The notes under the pieces were generated by a model, which was not told the DNA's origin, did no database searches, and saw only the letters and a list, made by a program, of their open reading frames with translations. From assembly GCA_000969725.1 (NCBI GenBank), contig JXSR01S061125.1: a stretch of DNA of 26,596 nucleotides; one strand, 5' to 3'. Below are positions 18,712-26,596 of the stretch, piece after piece; position 1 is the stretch's first letter; each line of letters opens with the position of its first letter. Source of the DNA: Ophiothrix spiculata. Lineage: Eukaryota > Echinodermata > Ophiuroidea > Amphilepidida > Ophiotrichidae. A program made the translations under genes and the position numbers.

Positions 18712-19725
18712 CAGTGTGTCCCAGAATGAAGTTATCAAGATTTTAATGCCGCATAATTCAAAAACTAAATTATCCCAGACAATGAAAGTTGGTGACAATT
18801 GTGCCTGATGTCTCCACTTGCTTTGGTACAAAACTGAAGAAAATCCATTCATTAATTTTCCAGAAGTGAGCGTTTGAAGCTCCAGAGGAGTTTGGACACC
18901 TTTCCCAGTTTGGAGAGGTCGTAAAAATCCATTGGTAATTTTCAGCGAAAGTATATGCGAGCAAGGATGTCATCTTTTACCAACATTTCTGTTTTTGCTA
19001 ATCCATTGGTAATTTTCAGCGGAAGTATATGCGAGCAAGGATGTCATCTTTTACCAACATTTCTGTTTTTGCTTCACATGTTGCTTCTCCTTGATGATGC
19101 ATTGGACTCTAGGAGTCTAAATTAAAGGTTCAGCTGAATGTTAACTCGGCTTCTACCTTGGCGTCCACATGCTTCTTTTTTGCAGTTCCTTCTGCCATCT
19201 GATACCATAAACTTTATATTTTCTGACATTTTTAAAGATGGGCTACTCATGTGATCAGGATATCTGGCTCCTTGAAATGTTAAATAAATCTTTCCATTGT
19301 TTCAATGATACCTGCACTTTGCAGATATTGGTCAATCATGATACTATTTTCTCTATTGACAAATGAGGTGTTATGTTTGCTTTGAATTACCATATTCCTA
19401 CAACCACTGCTACCAGCCCTTTAGCGTGCTTTCAAAAGGCCCGCTAAATGATTTTTACATATGAAAAGGAACCTGATTTAGGTTAAAATAATCAAGAAAA
19501 CAAAAAAACTTACAATTGAGCAAATATTATCATGATTATCTCTGTAAAGATGGCGTTCTTCGTTGCCGTAGAATTTTTACAACTTACCCAAACTGGGAAA
19601 AGTGTCCAAACTCCTGTGGAGCTTCAAACGCTCACTTCTAGAAAACTAAAGCATGGATTGTCTTCATTTTTGCACATAAATTATGTAGCGTTGAAATCTT
19701 GATAACTTCATTCTGGGACACACTG
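18712..19725. mobile_element. 1014-bp transposon with perfect 32-bp terminal inverted repeats
   Basis: The ends begin CAGTGTGTCCCAGAATGAAG, are identical over 32 bp in inverted orientation (18712-18743, 19694-19725), and are flanked by TA on both sides, which is the Tc1/mariner-type signature. A second inverted pair lies inside (18861-18916 and 19586-19640; AAGTGAGCGTTTGAAGCTCC). No transposase-length frame exists, so the element is non-autonomous. Confidence 0.88.
18926..19073. repeat. 74-bp tandem duplication inside the 1014-bp transposon
   Basis: 18926-18999 and 19000-19073 are nearly identical (AATCCATTGGTAATTTTCAG to CTGTTTTTGCT), with one base difference noticed. Near-identity indicates a recent local duplication. 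Confidence 0.9.
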
Positions 19726-19855
19726 TATACGTTGTTGTTTTTTAATAGTGCCCTCTATTATGTGACCCTGTAGCATCAAATTCACAGGTTCCATTGAATA
19801 TATACGCATGCCCAAGTAAAATCTTGCACCATATACCCGAAGTATAGTTCTATGT

Positions 19856-19880
19856 TGCGATCACATAGAAGTATACGGTA
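19856..19880. mobile_element. Partial second family-3 left end abutting the truncated right end
   Basis: TGCGATCACATAGAAGTATA and GGTA follow immediately after the shortened right terminus of the 18465 copy. This leaves two family-3 ends joined head to tail with a few bases missing. Confidence 0.65.
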
Positions 19881-20263
19881 CACGCTATACACTCCCGGGG
19901 AAGGTACTCATATTTAAAATTAATCAGCAAAGTATAAAAAAGAAGGAAGTTCTTAGCTCCTAATATCACATGAAGTGTTAAGAGTTTGGTAAATGCTTCT
20001 CATTAGGGGTCTATGTGCAAAAGAAAATTAAAGAGTATGCGATCTTATTTACTTTATGCGTCGGGATGTAGACATAAGCATCCAACACCTCCGGATCAGT
20101 AATTTTCACTACTTCCCTCCATAACATGTTGTATTTGTATACTATCCCCCAGCATGAACTCACACATACTAAAAGTACAGGTATGTTCCCTGAGACTGCA
20201 TTTCAGGCTTACCTCTTATATATCAATAAGATCAGTTCAAAAAGTTATGTTTTTAGTACAGAT
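19881..20263. other. Non-coding, nothing recognised
   Basis: No supported exon. A CTCCCGGGGAAGGTACTCATA stretch near 19890 faintly resembles the GC-rich repeat at 26.37 kb. Confidence 0.35.
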
Positions 20264-20728
20264 GATGCCAGTTATTTGGGACACCTCGGGAGAAGCAAAA
20301 ATGTCCCAATTAACCAATTGTCCCGATTAAACAAATACTGAAATTACCGTCAGTGAGAAGTTCTAGGGTACAAATTCAAGTTTGGTAAGAGCTGACAAAA
20401 TTAAGTGGACCCCAGTAAGAATTTAAGAGGCCTCTTGAATGGATTAATATTTTTGTGGAGTTTTTCAATAGAAATTGGGATTATGGTTTTGAGTTTTCTT
20501 GTCCGTATTCATAATTCACATGCACCAAAATAACTTTATCATCATAATTGTATGTAATTTTTAGCAAATTAATGTATTTTGCTGAAAATTATCCTGTTTA
20601 TCAGAAGGAATGACCCGATTAACAGGTCGATTTTCCACATAAAGAAACGGTTCCCTGACTGAATATGTCAATTGACCAAAAATCCCATTTAAGAGGATCC
20701 CGATTAATTATAAGCAGCGTCGACTGTA
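20264..20728. mobile_element. Degenerate TA-flanked element remnant (pogo/Tigger-like?)
   Basis: The right end reads GCAGCGTCGACTGTA on the plus strand, i.e. TACAGTCGACGCTGC outward-in, reminiscent of TA plus CAG termini. Multiple GTCCC(A/G)ATTAA words occur at 20302-20335 and again as GACCCGATTAA and ATCCCGATTAATT near 20611-20708. The left boundary is not clear. The 71-codon forward frame at 20126-20341 overlaps it and is unsupported. Confidence 0.4.
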
Positions 20729-20903
20729 TTTTCAGCAACAAATTTCAGCTCCTCTAGTTATATTTTTATGGAAGAAAGATGGTTCATAAGACAAAACCCT
20801 GTGATTTTAACCTAAAAATCAGTTTCCAAGACCCTTTGTTGAAAAACATCATATCATACAGAAGATACAAATCCCTAAAGATAGCCTAAACCCAATCACA
20901 CTG

Positions 20904-21147
20904 TAAGGCTGCGATCACATAGAAGTATACGGTATACGGTATTCGCAATTTAACGCTATTCGATGGCTATATTTTATACAGGCATGGCGAGCTATTTGTT
21001 TTTTCGAATAGTGCCCTCTTATGTGACCCGGTAGCATTAAATTCATGTGTTCGATTGAATCTATACGCTTGCACAAGTGAAATCGTGCACAGGTGAAATC
21101 GTGCACCGTATACCCGAATAGTATAGTTCTATGTGATCGCAGCCTTA
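20904..21147. mobile_element. Intact 244-bp family-3 MITE
   Basis: TA plus AAGGCTGCGATCACATAGAA on the left is matched by TTCTATGTGATCGCAGCCTT plus TA on the right. The perfect outer ~20 bp is followed by an imperfect extension (GTATAC, GTATTCG). TA flanks fit a Tc1/mariner-type MITE. It includes a small internal duplication (GTGAAATCGTGCAC twice near 21080-21105). It serves as the uninterrupted reference for the nested copy at 18465. The 87-codon minus frame crosses its edge and is not a gene. Confidence 0.88.
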
Positions 21148-21900
21148 CAGAGTACATACTTACACTTAATAGGAGCATAACCAGAACTCCAGTGCCAGTG
21201 TAAAATACCTCTTATGAGATACTTTGAATCAAATTCCTCGTTTTATATTCCAACATAGAGCAAAATATTGGTAGTTATCCACAAACAGTTATTACAAAAG
21301 ACTGAATCTCCAGAGAATATACAAACGATGATATAGCCACATGTATAGGTCCCGACGCAGGTCTGACTTGCGTACAAAATTAAAGTACAGTCACACATAA
21401 ACCCCCCAGTTAGAAAACATTGACAAATAGTCGATCAATCTAAAAATGGTTAATCAATTCTTTATCAGTTCATCAAACACTATCTACAAACATATTAAAG
21501 ATTTCTTAATGATTCGTTTAAGCTATGGCTGTTCCACATGACCTCCAATTAAGAATAGAGGGATATCATTTTCATTGTAAAACTATTACATTCCAGTAAT
21601 TGCTTAATGCTTACAGCTACTGTCTATATAGTCAATAAATCTTGAATTTTATTGTTTAATTGCAGCGAAACATCACACAGAATGAATGGTAATATTTATA
21701 TATCTTCAATGTCTTCTTACACCCTGGTATAACTCCGGTATGACTTCAGTATGACACCTGTGAATGCTTGCGATGCCTGGTCGGACGCCGGTTGGACACC
21801 GGTGGTTATGTGACCATAACTGAAGACATAGTATACAAGCCGCAAGGTTTTAACTCGGAATTAAATTCTTGCGGCATTCTTCCAGCGTCTCGACATTTTT
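21148..21900. other. Non-coding, leading into the motif array
   Basis: No supported exon. Near 21727-21800 GGTATGAC/CAGTATGAC and GGACGCCGG/GGACACCGG words repeat, probably a degenerate extension of the following array. Confidence 0.4.
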
Positions 21901-22220
21901 GTCGGACTAGCGCAGTGCATTTTAGATTCGGACTAGCGCAATGGATTTCTATTTGAAATATAGGCCTACACAATACATTTTTGTCGGACTAGGGCAGTGG
22001 TTTTCAGATCAGAATTATGGCACTGGACTAGCGCAGTGTTTTTTCATTTCTAAATTCGGACTGGCGCAGTGTCGGACTAGCCCAGTGTTTTCCATTTTCG
22101 GACTGAAGCAGTGTTTTTTCGGACTAGCGCAGTGCTTTTCATTGGACTGACGCACCTCTACAGTATAGGAAAATGGTGTAGTCGGACTAACGCATTATCG
22201 GACTAGTGGCGTGTTGGACT
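21901..22220 (+). repeat. Irregular array of about twelve TCGGACTAGCGCAGTG motifs
   Basis: Cores occur near 21901, 21928, 21983, 22023, 22055, 22071, 22098, 22119, 22142, 22181, 22198 and 22214. All are in the same orientation, with spacings from 16 to 55 bp filled mostly by T-rich sequence. The core varies at a few positions (AGGGCAGTG, TGGCGCAGTG, TGAAGCAGTG). Short open frames through it encode FGLAQCFF-like repeats, but they are a by-product of the motif. Irregular spacing distinguishes it from a normal minisatellite. Confidence 0.8.
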
Positions 22221-23631
22221 ATTTTTATTATTAAAGCTTGTTATACTATGTTTTTTCTCTTGTTAAGTGAAATCGCAATTACGCATGTGTAGTTCATGCT
22301 AATTAGTAGATAGATAATGTCACCGCATGCTCTCTATTTATTTTCACCCTTATATAAAGTTATGAACACCGCCATCTAGTGACAATGATAATAGAATAAA
22401 CACAGACACATTTTTGGGTCTTTCTGTTTTCTTCTGCTTATTACGTGACAGGAGTCTTGTGTTAGTGTAACGGTACAACCATGTTTCGTTTACAAGCTTG
22501 GTTTTTACTCAAAACAATTTTTGATCAAAATCTCATTATAGAATTGCTTTAAAAGGGAATGATGATGCTATCCAGGGACTTTTAATATACTAGGATTATG
22601 ATCTAAGAGAAAGAAGCCGTTTCAATTAAAACTGCACCGATGTTCCTGAACCCTGATGAAGCCCAAGGACATACTCATGAGTCAACCAAATTAATCATAA
22701 CCGGAAAGTAAAAATTGAACTTCAGCAAAGTCTGCAATAAATGAGTCTGTCTTGTTAAGGGGAATGATGATGTTCTCCAGAGATTCTGCATACTCTGTAC
22801 CAACACATGTACTCTTGTATATCCTGTTACTCATTTTCGATAACTTTCTGCCTGTCTTGGCCAGGCCAAGCCCTGCAACACCTAGTCTGTGTTACAACCC
22901 GTATAACTGAGTAATAACTTATTAGGAAACCTACTACCCGAAAGTACTCTAATGAGACCTTGCTAGTGATTCGTCAACTCCGGCGAATGGTCCAATTGCT
23001 TCAACTTTTTTTCATACTTCTTGAGATTTTGGTACCAAAATATTCCTCATATTTTTATCATAATGTTCCATTTCGGAGTTATATATGAAAATGTGTGTCA
23101 TTATGGTAACTATAATTTTACAACAGTAACGTATAGGCGGCTCTAAAATACAAAATTGCCCATAAAATCAAAACAGTTTGACCGATTCAGCTGAATTTTT
23201 AAACTTATATCTCTTCAGTAGTGAACTTTCATATAACTCTGAAAACTAATTTTTGGAAAAATCGGACCAAGCTCCTTTAAGTTGGTCCCATTTTTCTCCT
23301 TAGCATGTGTTGTAAAATTGGCCTTACACAACAATGCATTTGTCCTGTGTCCCCTCTTCCAACTTTGTCACCTAATACTAGGCCTGAATTCTTCCGAATT
23401 TGTGTTTGGACCTTTGGAAGTTTTCCTCATAACACTAGCTTTTCTATGATGGAGCAAACTTGATCAGTCTCTGCACCGTCTATTTCAGTAAGCATCCCTC
23501 ATAGTTTTATAATTTCATAAACTTTTATAACCAATAAAACCGAATTAAGATTTCCTAAATTAATAAATGTATGAATCAATTTCAACAAAGTCAAGGGCTC
23601 AATGAAGATTACTGATTGTTTTTTTTTTAAA
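22221..23631. other. Non-coding; one pair of short direct repeats
   Basis: GGGAATGATGATGCTATCCAG (near 22555) and GGGGAATGATGATGTTCTCCAG (near 22759) form a diverged pair about 200 bp apart. No exon, RNA gene or transposon end was recognised otherwise. Confidence 0.4.
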
Positions 23632-24283
23632 TGTGCCCCGTCATATCTAAAGGTACCTTAATACCGGCATAGTATATTACGAGATACGGGCCATTGAAGC
23701 TGAGCATAGTCAAAAATCGCGTCCAAGGTCGAATTTCTAATTTTATCGCAAACGTTACCCTTGGAGAGTATAAAAGCACATCAATCAGGTTCACAAAATC
23801 CAAAATATTGGAAAAAGGTGTAAATATCCAAGGTAAAAATCCCCTCTCCATCCAAGATTTTATAGAAAATCGTGGATTAAAGGTTCTTATAATCAATTAA
23901 TTTAATTAATCAATAATTAATTTATTGATTTTTTTCAAAACAAAGTTAATAAATTTACTTGTATGACTTACTCAACATGTGTGCAAAATTTGGTGATGAT
24001 ACGACTTTGGTAACTACCCGTTGCTATGGAGATTCAATGAAGCACTATTTATCGGCAGAACAAAATAGGTAAATTTAAACTTTAAACACGATTTTCTCAG
24101 AACTACCTTTTTCCGACTCAGCCATAGGCCTTTCAGAGATTTGACTATAACTTTGCAACCGAACATCCTAAAAACAAAAGGAAGGTGTCATTTTAAAGCT
24201 TGAAGTCTCAGCTTTAAGATAAGACCAAAAAATTGATTTTGATTTTGCCACCCTTAAGGTACCTTTTGATATGACGGGTCACA
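23632..24283. mobile_element. ~652-bp element with ~25-bp terminal inverted repeats
   Basis: The left end TGTGCCCCGTCATATC, then TAAAGGTACCTTAA, is matched by the right end TTAAGGTACCTTTTGATATG and ACGGGTCACA. AAATG occurs immediately outside both ends, a possible short target duplication. The opposing frames at 23627-23900 lie within it and show no transposase motif. Confidence 0.72.
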
Positions 24284-24642
24284 AATGTGATGATTGCCTC
24301 ATTGCCGTACTTGCAACCCGAAGCTCAGTCAGTGGAAACAAAACTCTATTAAGTGCCAAAATTAAAAGCATATTGCATAGAGAATTTGCTCACTGTTTTT
24401 AGCCATACACTTTTTTGCTATACACGACAGTGCATACTTGTACTGATCCTTTAATCTATAAGTTCCTATACCTTGCACATTTTGACATTTCAAAATTTGT
24501 GACCCAATCAAAGCGAATGCGTCAAATGTCGAAAATATTGTCTTATGAGTTACAGGGCAATTGGGGTAAAAAGTGCTGTTGCTGTTATTTTGAAAATAAA
24601 AGTAATCATTATCTGCAACTGTATGACCAAAAATGATTTGGT
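24284..24642. other. Non-coding, nothing recognised
   Basis: Spacer between two elements with no supported exon. The 73-codon forward frame at 24415-24636 has no recognisable domain. Confidence 0.35.
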
Positions 24643-26136
24643 GGGGTTTTCTCTGAGATGCAAATACTCCATTTATTTTCTTGAAAATTTAGTATTTGGT
24701 AGATTTATTTGTGCTGATAACGATTCTTAAATAAAAAAAAATATAGGTCACCGTGCTCGTTTTTGAGATACAGGCATTTCAAAAAGTACATATTTTCCCA
24801 AAAAATCACCCGATTAACCATACAAAGTATAGGGAAAACTCCAAAATGTCGATCATTATGTGCTTGTAAAATAGTAAATCCTCCATTTATTTTTTTAATT
24901 TTTACATATGATGGCATGTCATTAGGTGGGTATGCTAAAAAGGTGGTGTTGTTACATTTTTTCATGGGTTCTCGAACTTAATTTGATGTAAATTCACTAT
25001 TCCTTAGTCTATGGCCTTGTTTAATGTCTCATTTGAAAGCTTACACTGTCTGCTATTTGTGGCAGTAGTTTAATCTTCATGGGTTACATAATTCAAGAGA
25101 GATAATGATTTGAACTTGGCAGTACAAGGGTGGTCAGGTGCCTAAGGATGCGGTGCCTACGGATGCGGTAGATAGCCAAATTGAGAGAATATCACCATTT
25201 TGGAAGGTTTGACACTGCTGAAACATTCACAAATGGATTCTGTGACCTCAGATAGTCACCAACATGGCTAAAATTTGGTATATAATTACAGCAATTGGCA
25301 AATATATCATTTTTAGACCTTCCCCAGACCCCTCACCCCTCGATCAGTTTTTTGGACAGCACCATCTCATTTTTTGTCCGATTTTGAGAAATGTGGTGTC
25401 AAAATGTTCAAGGGATCAAGCTGCTTCAAATAAGAATTAGGACAGAATGATTTGAAACATCACTATTTTCTCCCCTTGTATATCCCGCCTCTAATTAATT
25501 GAAGGTCATTAACACAAAGACCCTAACGGGTCTGTTTCAAGTTTAATGCATCAACGTAACTATTAAAGTGTTTAGAACAAATCCTGAAAAAATGAACTGT
25601 TTACCATTAATCATTCCAATTTATGACTTGCTTTAGTAAAAACAGGCAATGTTGAGAAAAACGCGTTTGAAAATTAGAGTTTGCATTGCCGTCTATGGAG
25701 TAATTAACCAGTAATTAGCTCTTTATGCCAAAACAAAAGTGATATTTGGCTAAAAAGTTACTTGAATTGAAAGAGATTAATAATACTAACATCATATCAA
25801 ACAATTGTTTTTTTGACCATTTTGACCATGTAACACATTTTTGACCCACCTCATGAAATGCCACCATATGTTAAAGCACTTTTTGCGCTCTTCAAAATAC
25901 TGAAACAAAAAAATATGGTCACCGTGTTAGTTTTCAAGAAAAATCGACCAAAACTGGCATTTTTTGATAAAATTTGATTACTTTGGAGGCACATCTGCGT
26001 CTGCATATTTCCCGCGTATATATTACGCAGCTAGGCAGCGCGTGATTAACCAAACGCGTTAGTAAAGCATGCGTTCAGTGTGCATTAAAAATCGTTATCC
26101 CGCAGTCGTAAGCAACTGCATCTCAGAGAAAACCCC
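24643..26136. mobile_element. Candidate ~1.5-kb element bounded by perfect 20-bp inverted repeats
   Basis: GGGGTTTTCTCTGAGATGCA at 24643-24662 is exactly reverse-complemented at 26117-26136. Inside, a GGTCACCGTG(C/T)T(C/A)GTTTT block appears twice in direct orientation (about 24746 and 25917). No target duplication is visible at the ends, and no frame longer than about 86 codons exists inside. It could be a non-autonomous transposon or two facing ends of separate elements. Confidence 0.55.
25138..25167. repeat. 15-bp tandem duplication
   Basis: GTGCCTAAGGATGCG and GTGCCTACGGATGCG are adjacent and differ by one base. Both lie inside the 24.6-26.1-kb element. Confidence 0.85.
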
Positions 26137-26368
26137 TTAAGTCCAAATGTACCATTTTCAATACACAATTAAGCTTCGATAAAAAAAAATCAGAATTGAA
26201 AATTGCCGACATGTGACTCATTTCCCTTCATCATGTTACATTTGACTTCTTGAAGAAAAATCTCCACCTAACACTATGTAATATTATGACAGTCCTTTCC
26301 GGAGTTGAAAGTCAATATTTTCCTGTCAACTTGTACCCTGACCACGCAGCTCTGGGGTACAAGAAACG
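26137..26368. other. Non-coding, nothing recognised
   Basis: Spacer with no supported exon. Confidence 0.35.
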
Positions 26369-26596
26369 TGCCCGGGGGGGGGGCACTCACATATGGGAGC
26401 AGGGTATATATGTCCGGCGGTCAAGACCCCCTTTTTCAGGCCGCCAGGCCGCTCACTAGATCCCCATTTTCAGCATGATTCAGTTCTTTTGACCCAATTT
26501 TTGAGAAAAAATACCGAATTTTAGCTCTAACTGCAAAAATTGCGAAAATTTTCAGCTCAGGAGGCTATTTTTGGCCAAAATTTCAGTTCACTAGAC
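26369..26596. repeat. Probable truncated GC-rich repeat entering from the right
   Basis: GCCCGGGGGGGGGGCACTCA, then ATATGGGAGCAGGGTATATA and C-rich GACCCCCTTTTTCAGG blocks, contrasts sharply with the AT-rich flank. It looks like the end of a dispersed repeat cut by the window edge. No partner end is available. Confidence 0.35.

Larger units (their letters stand above)
18465..19854. mobile_element. Family-3 element copy carrying two nested insertions
   Basis: The left end AAGGCTGCGATCACATAGAA (from 18466), internal blocks CGCTATTCGATGGCTATATT and GGCACGGCGAGCTA (18650-18711), and the right part TAGTGCCCTC, TATGTGACCC, GTAGCAT and CCCGAAGTATAGTTCTATG (19726-19854) align in order with the intact copy at 20904-21147. 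Removing 18489-18649 and 18712-19725 restores a ~244-bp element. The right terminus is truncated and runs directly into another left-end-like segment. Confidence 0.85.

Noticed and set aside
21941..22150. 69-codon frame with FGLAQC-like peptide repeats
   Set aside because: The peptide repeats follow from the GGACTAGCGCAGTG DNA motif; irregular spacing would break the frame, and no splice or start support exists.
21901..22220. CRISPR array
   Set aside because: Motifs are only ~16 bp, diverged, spaced 16-55 bp apart, and the DNA is animal nuclear sequence.
22555..22785. LTR or Penelope-like termini suggested by the GATGATG repeats
   Set aside because: The matching segments are only about 22 bp with several mismatches, and no polymerase or long terminal repeat structure is visible.

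Overview
This window is AT-rich nuclear DNA of an animal. The organism cannot be named from sequence alone, but a marine invertebrate deuterostome such as an echinoderm or hemichordate fits best. That inference rests on a tRNA-derived SINE and a LINE 3' end that both carry an AGCGCTATATAAG tail, many small inverted-repeat transposons, and short exons with GT/AG borders in long introns. There are no bacterial features, operons or long genes. Most open frames are chance or repeat-borne.

Host coding evidence lies on the minus strand between about 11.8 and 17.0 kb. The exon at 16371-16998 holds a start codon and about 188 codons of a glutamine/histidine/alanine-rich low-complexity N-terminus. The exon at 12554-12732 encodes the second half of an immunoglobulin-like domain. 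A weaker candidate for a 3'-terminal exon with a hydrophobic C-terminus sits at 11767-11896. Whether these belong to one gene is unknown: the intron phases of the two stronger exons do not join directly, and a 50-base assembly gap (14787-14836) lies between them. A short possible plus-strand exon (12415-12488) is also noted.

Most of the rest is transposon-derived. Region by region: 0.4-0.6 kb, a 20-bp tandem duplication and a small inverted repeat; 0.87-4.5 kb, five head-to-tail copies of a roughly 600-bp unit, one split by a 346-bp inverted-repeat element and another by a SINE; 5.1-5.5 kb, an inverted-repeat element; 7.4-7.6 kb, a Harbinger/Tourist-like MITE with TTA flanks; 8.2-8.4 kb, a decayed LINE reverse transcriptase; 9.1-9.3 kb, a long-armed MITE; 9.5-9.6 kb, a duplicated hairpin; 10.1-10.6 and 13.8-14.3 kb, two members of a family flanked by TTAA; 12.9-13.1 and 15.2-15.4 kb, two more MITEs; 15.5-15.8 kb, the 3' end of a LINE; 17.2-18.0 kb, two inverted-repeat elements; 18.5-19.9 kb, a nest of three transposons; 20.9-21.1 kb, an undisturbed copy of the outermost of those three; 21.9-22.2 kb, an irregular array of a 16-bp GGACTAG-type motif; 23.6-24.3 and 24.6-26.1 kb, two longer inverted-repeat elements; 26.4 kb to the end, a truncated GC-rich repeat.

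No evidence of a coordinated gene system was found. The most informative structures are the self-controlled transposon nest, the five-copy array with a recurring reading frame, the SINE/LINE shared tail, the motif array at 22 kb, and the repeat-encoded Q/H-rich first coding exon.
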